41,465 bases of DNA from Clostridiaceae bacterium JG1575 (GCA_002838815.1 LQGW01000005.1:1-41465); one strand, 5' to 3'. Shown: positions 1-8,537, counted from the stretch's first letter. Notes: generated by a model not told the origin, from the letters alone. Numbers and translations are program-made.

Positions 1-103
1 TGTACTAGGAACTTTTACACAAGATTTTGGACTTGACTTTGCAAACCAGCACAGATTATTCGCTGTTCCGCTTATTAATTCGCATTAATTTAAGGTTTTC
101 TCT

Positions 104-221
104 ATACACATTCGTGTATTCTGCGTATAATTAAAGGCACAACATAAGGTTTTGGAATGATCTTCCCCAAGAATTCCATTCTTTATTTCCCCCGGTTTCT
201 CAAGAAACCGGTCTTTTTTTT
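104..221 (+). ncRNA. candidate small RNA with promoter and terminator
   Basis: A TATAAT box at 126-131 is preceded at 17 bp by a weak -35 (TATACA, 103-108). An inverted repeat ATACAC-attc-GTGTAT (104-119) overlaps that -35 like an operator. A transcript starting near 138 would fold TGGAAT (153-158) with ATTCCA (173-178), enclosing TCTT-CCCC-AAGA. It would then end at an intrinsic terminator (CCGGTTTC 192-199 with GAAACCGG 204-211, T-run from 212). No credible reading frame lies inside. The predicted product is about 85 nt. The alternative is that this is only the tail of a plus-strand gene lying left of the window. Confidence 0.4.
190..221 (+). terminator. intrinsic terminator, plus strand
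   Basis: An 8-bp stem (CCGGTTTC/GAAACCGG) with a four-base loop is followed by a run of T on the plus strand only. It therefore ends plus-strand transcription coming from the left, not the minus-strand gene that stops at 263. Confidence 0.8.
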
Positions 222-262
222 CTCTCTTTTTTATCTTCGTTTACACCTATGAGGCAATGCTC

Positions 263-1492
263 TTACTTCGCTTCGGGCATTACATAAATCAACGATCCTG
301 AAAGCCGCACCTTGGGTCCGGCTGTTAGGGTCAGCGTCAACCCATCTTCCGAGACTTCAACAGGATGTGTGGCGGAAACGACCGTCAAAGGCCCCTGGGC
401 CCATTCCAAAAGTTCGATGCATACGGCATGGTCTTCTTCATTCTTGACCCAGTAGTCCAGATGCACCTCTCGCCGATCCTTCGGTGCCTCCTGGACCATT
501 CGGTTCGCGCCCGACGTGACCGTAAAGGAGCGTCCGGCTGAAAGTTCTGCCTTGGAGTGGGCGGGCGCAGGGGTCAACTGCGTTTGATGGAGGTAGCGCA
601 CGCCCTGATCGGTTTGTTCGAATAAATAAAGGCTGCCCGCTGGTAAGGGGTCTTTGGTTTCGACGCACAGCACCTGATGAAGGGGAGCCTCTGTGGCTTC
701 AGGCCGCCCCCGATAGATGGGGGTGCAGGGAAGAGTTTGCGTGTAGGAAAGGGGCACCTGCACCGCGCAATGGGCGTAAAGGGTCCGCCCCCCGTCCACA
801 GGGAAGCAAAGGATCGCGCTTTGAGAGGCCTCGCCCGCATCACTCATGCTCTGAAGGAAGCGCTGGCCGTAGACCGGCCGGGGCGATTCCTCGGCCGTGG
901 CGTAGAGCGTCAGCGCATCGGCTCGAAGATCCAGGCTGGAGCGGTTTTCGATGCGACCCCGCAGGCGAAGGGTCAAAACCTCTCCCTCAAGAAGGCCCTG
1001 CCAATAGGGAGTCCAGCCAAGGGATTCGGTGAGATAGGTAAAGGTCCTCTCCCCCGCCCCCTGCAAAAGGCGCACTATGGGTTCCTTCATGGGGCGCTTC
1101 GTTTCGTCCAGCGCCAGCATCACGCCGCCAGTTAGGGCCACGCGCCGACCGTCTTCGGTGTCCAAGAGGAAGCTTTGAGCCCCTTGGATGGCGCAAAGGG
1201 TGCCCTCATAGCGTGTGGGCTCCATAAGACCCTCTTGGCGCTCAATGCGTACCTTGCTGCCCACCAAGCGCTCCAAGGATTCCTCGAAGCTCATGGCCGC
1301 CAACGGCATCGTCACCTCAACAGCTTCCGCCTCCTTGAAAAAAAGACTCTCAGGGATCCAAAGCTCGGGCAGATCCCCGAGGCGCACCGAACCCTGGTCC
1401 AAAAAATCCGTCCGCGTTTCTTCCACTTGTGCTCGGTCCGGGTGAATGGACAGGTGTCTTTTCGTAACGTGCTCTTGCGTGCTTTTTTTCAT
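263..1492 (-). CDS. DUF4139-like protein of unknown function
   Basis: A 409-residue protein with no signal peptide or membrane segment. Residues about 76-120 resemble the small beta module that precedes DUF4139 (VGSKVRIE ... GTL ... VAL). Residues 150-200 carry the DUF4139-like pattern, with an aromatic GWTPYW core (159-164) followed by alternating beta strands ending in LTLYATA. The last 80 residues look like another beta-sandwich. The similarity is by remembered pattern only, and the biochemical role of that family is unknown. It is the last gene of a three-gene operon: it starts 8 nt after the stop of the DUF4236 gene, so the two are probably translationally coupled. Confidence 0.6.
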   Translation of the reverse strand: MKKSTQEHVTKRHLSIHPDRAQVEETRTDFLDQGSVRLGDLPELWIPESLFFKEAEAVEVTMPLAAMSFEESLERLVGSKVRIERQEGLMEPTRYEGTLCAIQGAQSFLLDTEDGRRVALTGGVMLALDETKRPMKEPIVRLLQGAGERTFTYLTESLGWTPYWQGLLEGEVLTLRLRGRIENRSSLDLRADALTLYATAEESPRPVYGQRFLQSMSDAGEASQSAILCFPVDGGRTLYAHCAVQVPLSYTQTLPCTPIYRGRPEATEAPLHQVLCVETKDPLPAGSLYLFEQTDQGVRYLHQTQLTPAPAHSKAELSAGRSFTVTSGANRMVQEAPKDRREVHLDYWVKNEEDHAVCIELLEWAQGPLTVVSATHPVEVSEDGLTLTLTAGPKVRLSGSLIYVMPEAK

Positions 1493-1500
1493 ACAAACTC

Positions 1501-2472
1501 CTATTTCAAAGGCAAAACTTCAGAAAATCCCTTGGTGGCTTTATAATCCATGGCGTGCTGGAAGTTTTTCAAGGCCGCCACCAGGTCAATCCCCTGAAAA
1601 TTCAAGGCTAAAAAGGACTCTCGCGGAAATAACACGCTGAGAATGGTTCGCTCTTCTTCATGCCCCGTTGCGGGATTCACGGCGTGCACTTCGGCGTTGA
1701 TGCACACGAGGCGCGAGGGCAAAAGGGCAAAAAGGTCCCGCGCTACGCGAAAGGTTGTGGAGAGCACATAATCCCTGGTGAGCTCTTGGGCAAAGGTTTT
1801 GCTCATGGGTTTTTCGGAAAGGGCCCCGGAGGCTAAAACCGAGAGGCGCGTTTTGGGAATGACTTGCTCTGGGTTCACCCGAAAGCGCACGGCCAATAAA
1901 TCTTCGTGGGTGATGCCCACTTCAAATTCGGAGCCCACGTCGGTGAGGTCCGAAAAAGGCTGCATCTTCTCCACCACCTGTAATAGGGCCTCATCTTCTC
2001 CCGCCAAGAGGGCTTCAGCCAGACGCTTTAACTCCTGACTTTCCTTAGTTTCTCCCCGCTGCGCCTCGGCCACTTGCTGCCAGTCAATGGGCTCATCAGC
2101 TTCGTGGTGCACGGTGCGAAGATGTTCCAGATACGCCTGCCATCGCGCAACTTCTTCTTCGCTTGCCCGACGGATCGCTGCCTTTTCGGCTTCCTTCGCG
2201 GCCGCACGTTGGGCTGGGGCCTTGCCGTTGGGTTTGCCCTCCTTTTGAGATGGCCCCCGGCCAAAAAGACCGGCGATGGCGTCAAAGAGGTTGATCTGCT
2301 TATTATAGGAGACCCCGGTGCCGGGAAGGCTCGCCGTACCCCGGGCTCGGCCCCGACTGTTCACCGACATGCGTAGGCCGGGAAGGCCGAAGCTTACGCT
2401 GGGACCGGATTTTGAGAGGTTCACTCGGACCCCTTTGCCCATGGAAATGCTTTTTCGATAATTAAAGCCCAT
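1501..2472 (-). CDS. DUF4236 domain protein
   Basis: A 323-residue protein. Residues 1-57 match the DUF4236 signature closely: GFNYRKS..., NLSKSGPSVSFGLPG, then a Gly/Arg-rich stretch and GTGVSYNK. The family is common in bacteria and has no settled function. Residues about 75-115 are Ala/Lys/Glu-rich and probably helical. The remaining 200 residues are an unassigned alpha/beta domain ending in VLPLK. Its start overlaps the 3' end of the upstream lipoprotein gene by 11 nt, and the DUF4139-like gene follows after 8 nt, so all three are likely made from one mRNA. Confidence 0.75.
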   Translation of the reverse strand: MGFNYRKSISMGKGVRVNLSKSGPSVSFGLPGLRMSVNSRGRARGTASLPGTGVSYNKQINLFDAIAGLFGRGPSQKEGKPNGKAPAQRAAAKEAEKAAIRRASEEEVARWQAYLEHLRTVHHEADEPIDWQQVAEAQRGETKESQELKRLAEALLAGEDEALLQVVEKMQPFSDLTDVGSEFEVGITHEDLLAVRFRVNPEQVIPKTRLSVLASGALSEKPMSKTFAQELTRDYVLSTTFRVARDLFALLPSRLVCINAEVHAVNPATGHEEERTILSVLFPRESFLALNFQGIDLVAALKNFQHAMDYKATKGFSEVLPLK

Positions 2473-3826
2473 TATAGTCCTCCTTCAGGGATCCATTCCC
2501 CAGTTGTTTTGCCTCTTTGGTCCACTGGAGCAAAAAGCGCAAAAGGGCGTTACTCACCGCTTCGACTTCTTCCTCCAGGCGCTCTCTTGGGACGTCCTGT
2601 TCGGGTTGATGTGCTAAGGCGCCGACCCCCTCCAATGAAAGATAGGGTCGACCCGGGGGCGCGGTCAGAACCTTTGGCTCACTCTCGGACATCGTCACGG
2701 TTATTCCATGATCCTCGAGTTCTCGGCAAAGGGCAAGAAGACGCTCCTTGGACACCCCTCGGGCAGAAAGCACCAGTCCCTTGGGATCCCCCACCCCAAA
2801 GACGCTGATCCAAAGCGCCTCTTGCAGTCGGGCGTCCTCCCTCACCTGCGAATAAAGCTCTCTTAAGCCTCGCCCGTCCTGCAGCACCGCGCCGGGCAGG
2901 GCAAAGACCGTATTGAGTTTTTGCTGATCCAGCCTCGGAGAGACACTGGCTAAGGTGGAGAGCACCGCGACGCCCGAGGCGTTTTCCGTGGCCCCGGGCC
3001 CCTTCTTAACGTCCAAATTGGCGCAAAGAATTGCTGTGGGCGCCTTGGGGCGATACATGGTGGGTGTGGCGAGCAGCGCCCCACTGAATCCCTCATAAAG
3101 CATGGGTCGCTTTAAAAGGCGAAGCTTAAGTCCTTTTGGGGTCTCAATCTGTCGCTGAAAAGCTACGGCGTCCTTGGCGGAGATCCCCAAAAGCGGCAAG
3201 GACGTCTTGCCCTTGATCTGTGGGACCTGAGGCGCCGGCTTTTTGTCGGAATACAGCAGCACCCCCGCAGCGCCCGCCGACTCATAAAGGGGCAGGGTCT
3301 GATTCAAATCGAAATAATTGGCTTTGATGAGCACCAGCTTATGTTTAAGCGGGTGCCCCTTGATCTCCCCCGGGGTCCCCTGATTCAAAAAGACCACGGA
3401 CAAAGCCCCCTCGGGCGCATGATCTGCGGAGCGATCCGAGCGCACGGATTCGAAGCTGATCTGACCCGTCTCATCGGATAGGTTCAACGGTTCCTTCAAG
3501 CGGTAGCGCACGGAAAACTCTTTACTATTTACCTGAAAGCCCGACCGTTCCAAAAGGGACCTTAGGGTTTCCAGACTTTCCCGCTCCCCCGTCTGCCCTG
3601 CCAGGCGTACGGTGCTGGGTTGAGCGAGCGTGGCCAAAAGTCCGTCAGCCAAGGCAAGATCTTCCTCTTTTAAAAAGGAGGGGTAATTTAAGGAAGCCAC
3701 GGGCTTCGTGGCACGGGCCAAGGGATCGTGCCCTTTGATCAGACGATACAGTGGGGCACAACCTTGAAGCATGAAGAGGAACAACACAACAAACAAAACA
3801 ATAAGCCGTTGGGGGTGACGCTTCAT
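2462..3826 (-). CDS. lipoprotein with PA-like and degenerate M28 peptidase domains
   Basis: The start at 3826 is chosen because GGAGG sits just upstream and it places a proper signal peptide first; a longer GTG-started frame exists. In the 454-residue product, Lys/Arg-rich residues 1-8 and a hydrophobic stretch lead to the lipobox LQGC (Cys23), so it should be a membrane-anchored lipoprotein. Residues about 110-230 resemble a protease-associated insert. Residues 262-430 follow the M28 zinc-aminopeptidase fold, including GPGATENASGVAVL (276-289). The expected metal ligands are altered: His in the first motif is Asn270, the bridging Asp is Glu281, and the Glu-Glu pair is absent at 311-317 (PGAVLQD). 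It may bind rather than cleave. It is first in the operon with the DUF4236 and DUF4139-like genes. Confidence 0.65.
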   Translation of the reverse strand: MKRHPQRLIVLFVVLFLFMLQGCAPLYRLIKGHDPLARATKPVASLNYPSFLKEEDLALADGLLATLAQPSTVRLAGQTGERESLETLRSLLERSGFQVNSKEFSVRYRLKEPLNLSDETGQISFESVRSDRSADHAPEGALSVVFLNQGTPGEIKGHPLKHKLVLIKANYFDLNQTLPLYESAGAAGVLLYSDKKPAPQVPQIKGKTSLPLLGISAKDAVAFQRQIETPKGLKLRLLKRPMLYEGFSGALLATPTMYRPKAPTAILCANLDVKKGPGATENASGVAVLSTLASVSPRLDQQKLNTVFALPGAVLQDGRGLRELYSQVREDARLQEALWISVFGVGDPKGLVLSARGVSKERLLALCRELEDHGITVTMSESEPKVLTAPPGRPYLSLEGVGALAHQPEQDVPRERLEEEVEAVSNALLRFLLQWTKEAKQLGNGSLKEDYNGL

Positions 3827-3894
3827 GGACAATTCCTCCTGCTGGAGACGAAATAGCGGGGCAGGGATGATTCCCACCCAGGGTCTTTGAAGCT

Positions 3895-3900
3895 ATTATA
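3895..3900 (-). promoter_or_regulatory. -10 box for the lipoprotein operon
   Basis: A perfect TATAAT reads on the minus strand about 70 nt before the lipoprotein start. No good -35 is visible at 17 bp, so this is a partial promoter call. Confidence 0.45.
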
Positions 3901-3998
3901 CTCCAGAGAACGCTTTTTAGCCCCCGCTTTATGGCATAATGGGAAGAGACTCGCCACACAAAAAGCCCTTGCCGTCAACCTAGAATGAGGAGAATCCC

Positions 3999-4376
3999 AT
4001 GAATCAAAGAACCCAGCGCACCGTCACCATCCTTGGAAGTTTCGTTTTGCTTTACTTTATATCCATGACTGTTTTGTCCGGTTTGTCGGTGTTCAAAACC
4101 ACGGCCTCGCTCTTTTATCTTCTTTTGCCCCTGCTCGCTGTCTTACTCCTCTCCCTTAAAAAACCACGCATCGCTGCGTTTCTAGCGTTGGGCAACATCG
4201 TTGGCGTCATCTTGGGGCAGTTTTTCGGGGATCTGGCCCATGCCCTTTATAACGCCCTGCCCGCCCTCTCGGCCGGTCTCACCGTCTGGGGCGTCACCAT
4301 CGTCCTAGCCCTGTGGTTGGGTCTTAAGATTCAGCGCAGCGAAGATCAAGACAGCGCCCCGAAAAACGCCGCCTGA
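3999..4376 (+). CDS. small integral membrane protein, unknown
   Basis: A 125-residue, very hydrophobic protein with about four membrane helices (roughly residues 9-28, 35-51, 57-78 and 88-110), a basic N-terminus and a charged C-terminal tail (KIQRSEDQDSAPKNAA). A GAGGAG ribosome site lies 6 nt before the ATG. It is transcribed divergently from the lipoprotein operon and ends in a bidirectional terminator shared with the Nudix gene. I recognise no family and assign no function. Confidence 0.7.
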   Translation: MNQRTQRTVTILGSFVLLYFISMTVLSGLSVFKTTASLFYLLLPLLAVLLLSLKKPRIAAFLALGNIVGVILGQFFGDLAHALYNALPALSAGLTVWGVTIVLALWLGLKIQRSEDQDSAPKNAA

Positions 4377-4526
4377 TCCCTTGTGCCCAAATCTTGGCCC
4401 TAAGACCCAAGGCGCCTTATAGAGCCTCAAAGGCCCTTGCCGTTTAGCGCCTGGAGAACGCTAATAAAATCACTTGAAACCCTCCTCATCCCCCTAAGAA
4501 AGCCAAAAGGCTCCCCACCAAACGAT

Positions 4527-4563
4527 AAAAGCCCCTAGTTGCCATGCAATCTAGGGGCTTTTG
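4527..4563. terminator. bidirectional intrinsic terminator
   Basis: AAAAGCCCCTAG (4528-4539 region) pairs with CTAGGGGCTTTT (4551-4562) around a 12-base loop. A/T tracts on both sides serve the converging membrane-protein gene and the Nudix gene. Confidence 0.85.
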
Positions 4564-4608
4564 TCGTTGTTTTGGGAAGAGAGGCCGCTCAAGGGATGGA
4601 CCCCTCCT

Positions 4609-5127
4609 TTAGGGGGCGTCTCCACCGGCTCCTTCCATCTCTTTGAGTTCCCGCTCCAAGATCCGAAGATAGGGCGGCGCCGATAAGTCCTGCATCTTGA
4701 GCAGTTCCAAGAGCTTTTGCTTGGGCACCAACTTGACCTCTGAGACTTCCTCTTCTTGAAGAGCGCACCGGTCCAAATCAATGTCCGAGGGGCAAAAGTA
4801 GATGTCCACCAAATGCTTCACCGAAACCACGCGACCGGCAAACCGTAGTCGATCCGGGTCCAAGCGGATGCCGATTTCTTCAAAGGTTTCCCGAAGGGCG
4901 GCCTCCTTGGATTCTTCTCCCGCCTGCACGGCTCCGCCGGTGATGTCCCACCGACCGGAATTGATGCGTTTTTTACGGGAGCGGCGCTGAATCAAAAATT
5001 CTTGGTTGGCGTTATAAAGGTAGATGTGGACCACTAGGATGTAATCATCGGGGCGGATGTATTCTCCCCGGAAAACGGTGATCCCCTTTCTTCGGCCCTC
5101 ACGATCGTAAAGATCCAATTTTTCCAT
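4609..5127 (-). CDS. Nudix hydrolase
   Basis: A 172-residue protein with a complete Nudix box at residues 65-87 (G65, E71, R79-E80, E83-E84, G86), the Mg2+-binding loop that hydrolyses nucleoside diphosphates linked to another moiety. The N-terminal part (KLDLYDREGRRKG...) and the QRRSRKKR segment before the box resemble the YfcD/isopentenyl-diphosphate-isomerase-like branch of the superfamily. The true substrate cannot be read from sequence. GAGGTG precedes the ATG. It stands alone, upstream of a terminator and downstream of the OsmC gene on the same strand. Confidence 0.85.
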   Translation of the reverse strand: MEKLDLYDREGRRKGITVFRGEYIRPDDYILVVHIYLYNANQEFLIQRRSRKKRINSGRWDITGGAVQAGEESKEAALRETFEEIGIRLDPDRLRFAGRVVSVKHLVDIYFCPSDIDLDRCALQEEEVSEVKLVPKQKLLELLKMQDLSAPPYLRILERELKEMEGAGGDAP

Positions 5128-5182
5128 ATAGGCACCTCATTCTTTCTCCAATTATACCAAAAGAAGGTCGGGCCTCAACGCT

Positions 5183-5602
5183 CTAGAAAAACACAAAGCG
5201 AGTTTTTTGTTGGATTTTTTCGGAAAGCGAATTGCCGATGGTGCAGGCATCATTTACGTGGATCAGATACGCTTCCAATTCTTCCACCGTATGATCCGTG
5301 GCCACATAGAAGGTGTAGGTGATTTGCGTAAAGGCCGAGGCCGGATACCGGTGGCCGCTCGCTACCTCCCCCACCCCCGTGACGCCTTCCAAGACTAATT
5401 CTGCATCTTCAATGCGCATATGATGCTTTTGCCGAAGCTCCAAAAAGGAGACCAACTTGCAGCTGCCGATGCTTGCCAGGAAAAGTTCACCCGCACTGGG
5501 GCCCACCTCACGGTCAAAATCTACCTTGATGTCCATTTCCCCCGCTTCCGTTAAATAGAAGCGTTTTTTGACTTGGACGCTCTTCACACGATATGTTCCC
5601 AT
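5183..5602 (-). CDS. OsmC-family peroxiredoxin-like protein
   Basis: A 139-residue protein. It has the two family cysteines, Cys48 in SIGSCKL and Cys120 in NDACTIGNSL, which in OsmC/Ohr proteins form the thiol pair that reduces organic hydroperoxides. PSAGELFLASIGSC is the typical helix-start motif. It is cytosolic. GGAGGATCCT precedes the ATG. Whether it detoxifies peroxides here or belongs to the less understood YhfA-like branch is open. The 56-nt gap to the Nudix gene leaves room for co-transcription. Confidence 0.88.
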   Translation of the reverse strand: MGTYRVKSVQVKKRFYLTEAGEMDIKVDFDREVGPSAGELFLASIGSCKLVSFLELRQKHHMRIEDAELVLEGVTGVGEVASGHRYPASAFTQITYTFYVATDHTVEELEAYLIHVNDACTIGNSLSEKIQQKTRFVFF

Positions 5603-5796
5603 AGGATCCTCCTTTGACTCACCCCAATGGACTGTCCGCTCAATCCCCCAAAAGGTTCATTCACCGCAATTCCCCCGCAGCCTCTGAACGAGTCTTCGCC
5701 GACAAGATCCATTGCTTGTTGCATCATATCAAAGAATAGTGCCCGTGGACAATGGGCAAAAAAGCCTGCGTGGGGGGCTCGTCGTTCCACGAAAAG

Positions 5797-5843
5797 AAAC
5801 AAAGGATCCGCGCCGCGTGGAGCGAGCGAGGATCCTTTGTTTT
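5797..5843. terminator. terminator downstream of iorAB
   Basis: AAACAAAGGATCC (5797-5809) pairs with GGATCCTTTGTTT (5830-5842) around a GC-rich loop, with A/T tracts on both sides. It closes the minus-strand ior operon. The rest of 5603-5860 shows no gene that I accept. Confidence 0.8.
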
Positions 5844-5860
5844 TATTGGCCTTCCTTAAT

Positions 5861-6430
5861 TTAGATCAAGGTCATGCCGTGAGCCAGCGCTTTTTGGTTG
5901 ATCGCCACAAAGGCCGGTTTGACGTTTTTAGCAATGATGTCATTCCAGTGGATGTCCTCAAGACCCATGGCCTTGACGATGGTGCCCAAAAGGATAATGT
6001 TCATCACGCGGGGGTTGCCCAAGGCTTCGGCTTCCTTCGCGGCATCGATGACGGTGGTTTGAGCGGCTCCTTGGATCTGCTCCAAAATGGTTTTGTCATA
6101 GGGAACTTTTCCTGCGAGAACCGGCATGGGACTGATCTCAAAATTATTCACCACAACCTTACCTTGAGGCTTTAGATAGCTCAACCAGCGCAGCGCTTCC
6201 ATCTTCTCAAAGCTCACCAGCATGTCCGCGCCGCCGCGCTCGATGACGGGTGAGGCCACGGCTTCTCCATACCGCACTTGGCTCGAGACGGATCCGCCCC
6301 GTTGGCTCATTCCGTGGATTTCCGACATTTTAACATCATAGCCTGCTTCCATCAGCCCTAGGGTGAGCAGCTTCGAAGCGAGAATGGTTCCCTGTCCGCC
6401 AACGCCCACCAATAAAATGGATTTGGTCAT
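5861..6430 (-). CDS. iorB: indolepyruvate ferredoxin oxidoreductase, beta subunit
   Basis: A 189-residue gamma-type domain of the 2-oxoacid:ferredoxin oxidoreductase family. The N-terminal GVGGQGTILASKLL (9-22) and the SEIHGMSQRGGSV segment are diagnostic. With IorA it oxidatively decarboxylates aryl pyruvates made by transamination of tryptophan, tyrosine and phenylalanine, giving aryl-acetyl-CoA and reduced ferredoxin. Its ATG overlaps the iorA stop in a TAATG arrangement, so the two are translationally coupled. Length and residues look intact. Confidence 0.93.
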   Translation of the reverse strand: MTKSILLVGVGGQGTILASKLLTLGLMEAGYDVKMSEIHGMSQRGGSVSSQVRYGEAVASPVIERGGADMLVSFEKMEALRWLSYLKPQGKVVVNNFEISPMPVLAGKVPYDKTILEQIQGAAQTTVIDAAKEAEALGNPRVMNIILLGTIVKAMGLEDIHWNDIIAKNVKPAFVAINQKALAHGMTLI

Positions 6431-8217
6431 TAGTTCTTGCCCTCCTTTTTAATGGCTTTTACAGGACAAACCTGGAGGCAGACGGTGCAGCCCACGCAGG
6501 CGTTGCGGTTGATGAAAGACTTTTTCTTCTCATAATCGAATTCAATGGCGGGACACCCCGTTCTCGTGCACGCCCGGCACCCGATGCAGGTGTCTTGGTC
6601 CACATAGCATTTTTCTTTAAAGACGTTGACGAATTCGGCTTTATCCTCTTCGTGAAGTTTTTTGAGAACACAGGGCCAGCGGGTAATGATGACGCTGGGG
6701 GCCTCCAATGATTCAGCCCATTTTACCGCGTTTTTCACCGCCGCCAAGTCGTTGGGATTGATCGTAATGACGTGTTCGATGCCGCAGGCCTTGACCAGGG
6801 CCGTCAAATCGACCTCCTGGGTCTTTTTACCCTGCAAGGTGTAGCCCGAGCCTGGATTTTCCTGATGCCCCGTCATGCCTGTGATGCGGTTGTCCAAGAT
6901 AATGTTGATGGTGTTCGAGCCGTTGTACGCTGTGTTGATGAGGGAATTGACGCCGGTATGGAAGAAGGTGGAATCGCCCATGACGGTGATCACACGCTTT
7001 TTATTCTCCGGATCCATGTCAAAGACCGTCTGAGCGCCATGGCCCACGGAAATGCCCGCGCCCATGCAAAGGTTGATGTCCATGGCGTTGTACGGCTCGG
7101 CAAAGCCCAGCGTGTAGCAGCCGATGTCTCCGGAAATCATCGTGTTCTTCAGCTTGCCGATTTCATAGAAAAGGCCGCGGTGAGGGCACCCTGCGCAAAG
7201 AGAGGGGGGTCTTGGGACCACATGCTCTGTGGAGGCGGTGACCGCATCCAAGGTTTTTCCATAAAGGGCTTGGCGCAAGACGTCCGGGGTCAGTTCCCCA
7301 AAGGCCGGGAACGTATCCTTGCCATGGACCGTAAGGCCCAACCGCTGCATTTCTTCTTCGATGATGGGATCATTCTCCTCAATGACGTAGAGGGTCTCCA
7401 CTTCCTTGGCGAATTCCTTCATCTTTTCTGTCGGCATCGGGAAGGAGAAGCCGATCATCAGGTATGAAGCCTCCTCGCCGAAAACTTCTCGAGCATAGTC
7501 GATGCAGGAGCCCGAAGCCACTACCCCGATTTTTTTGCTGTGGTATTCGATGCGGTTGAGCGCCGTCTCGTTGGCAAAGCGTGCGAGCTTTTGCAAACGC
7601 TCCTCCACCTTAGCTCGAAGGATCCGAGCGTGGGCTGGGACGGTGACATACTTTTTAGCGTCTTTTTGATATTCCTTGATGGGGACTTCCTTGCGCTCAG
7701 CCAGGTCCACAATTCCCTTGGAATGGCAGACTCTCGTCGTCACACGCAGCAGCACCGGCGTATCGTACGCTTCAGACAATTCAAAGGCACGCTTCATAAA
7801 GTCCTTGCATTCTTGGGCGTCCTTGGGCTCGATGCAGGGAATCTTCGCAAACTTTGCATAATTGCGGTTGTCTTGCTCATTTTGCGAGGAGTGCTGTCCA
7901 GGCTCGTCGGCGGTGATCAAAACAAATCCACCGTTGACGCCGGTATAGGCAAAGGTGAATAGCGGATCTGCAGCCACATTGACGCCCACATGCTTCATGG
8001 CTGCAAAAGCGCGGGCTCCGGCGACGGACGCTCCGGCAGCCGCCTCCAGTGCCACCTTTTCATTATTGGCCCACTGGGCTACGATGGATTCTTTATAAAG
8101 AGCGGTGTTTTCTAAAATCTCCGTGCTGGGCGTCCCAGGATATGCGGACGCAAAGCGCACGCCGGCTTCATAGGCGCCTCGGGCGAGGGCCTCGTTGCCT
8201 GTCATCAGTTCTTTCAT
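6430..8217 (-). CDS. iorA: indolepyruvate ferredoxin oxidoreductase, alpha subunit
   Basis: 595 residues, the usual length. It starts with the pyrimidine-binding domain (TGNEALARGAYEAGV, YPGTPSTEI). The thiamine-diphosphate domain follows in the second half, with CAGCPHRGLFYEI, SGDIGCYTLG and VMGDSTFFHTGVNS. Two C-terminal 4Fe-4S sites are present: Cys544/547/550/555 and Cys574/577/580/584. The enzyme is oxygen-sensitive and passes electrons to ferredoxin, which fits an anaerobic amino-acid fermenter. It is first gene of the iorAB operon, with GGAAGGGGG before the ATG. Confidence 0.95.
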   Translation of the reverse strand: MKELMTGNEALARGAYEAGVRFASAYPGTPSTEILENTALYKESIVAQWANNEKVALEAAAGASVAGARAFAAMKHVGVNVAADPLFTFAYTGVNGGFVLITADEPGQHSSQNEQDNRNYAKFAKIPCIEPKDAQECKDFMKRAFELSEAYDTPVLLRVTTRVCHSKGIVDLAERKEVPIKEYQKDAKKYVTVPAHARILRAKVEERLQKLARFANETALNRIEYHSKKIGVVASGSCIDYAREVFGEEASYLMIGFSFPMPTEKMKEFAKEVETLYVIEENDPIIEEEMQRLGLTVHGKDTFPAFGELTPDVLRQALYGKTLDAVTASTEHVVPRPPSLCAGCPHRGLFYEIGKLKNTMISGDIGCYTLGFAEPYNAMDINLCMGAGISVGHGAQTVFDMDPENKKRVITVMGDSTFFHTGVNSLINTAYNGSNTINIILDNRITGMTGHQENPGSGYTLQGKKTQEVDLTALVKACGIEHVITINPNDLAAVKNAVKWAESLEAPSVIITRWPCVLKKLHEEDKAEFVNVFKEKCYVDQDTCIGCRACTRTGCPAIEFDYEKKKSFINRNACVGCTVCLQVCPVKAIKKEGKN

Positions 8218-8507
8218 GTTTCCCCCTTCCTTGAGCGGTCAAGACGTCCGATGCGGTCTTTAAAACAAGAGACCTCCCCCATCCGACGATCCCGACGGGA
8301 TCAAGGTTTCATAATGTATTGACTCCTTCCTCATGGTATCATTTTCACCTTTGCCCTTCAAATCCCCTCCATCGATTTAATAGACTCCCAAGGAAAAGAG
8401 TTTCCTGCCACGATTTCCGGCTGTCCCCCCGGGAAGATTTCACCAATGTTATAACAAACCATTTCACTCTTCTTTGAGATGCCCAGCATGCGCTGCTGCG
8501 GGAAACG
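8218..8507 (-). other. iorA leader region, no gene
   Basis: About 290 bases between iorA and the upstream terminator. No credible gene is visible. Read on the minus strand it can form several short hairpins (GATCCC-gtc-GGGATC, GGTCT...AGACC, CTTGA-ccgc-TCAAG) between a possible promoter near 8310-8330 and the iorA ribosome site. No terminator-like T-run follows them. I cannot match the region to a known riboswitch. Confidence 0.35.
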
Positions 8508-8537
8508 CCAAAAGAAAAAGAGCCCCAAAAGGGGCTC
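8508..8537 (-). terminator. terminator of the rubredoxin-like gene
   Basis: GAGCCCC (8520-8526) pairs with GGGGCTC (8531-8537). On the minus strand it is followed by a T-rich run (complement of 8508-8519). Confidence 0.85.

Noticed and set aside
1-40. Possible IS256-type terminal sequence (TTTACACAAGATTTTGG) at the left edge
   Set aside because: Only one end is visible, there is no transposase in the window and the match rests on memory of loosely conserved ends.
5584-5802. 72-codon minus-strand frame between OsmC and iorB
   Set aside because: It overlaps the OsmC start region and a terminator side, lacks a ribosome site and has no recognisable protein character.
6772-7467. 231-codon plus-strand frame opposite iorA
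   Set aside because: Its composition is that of a shadow frame, it has no ribosome site, and iorA is certain on the other strand.
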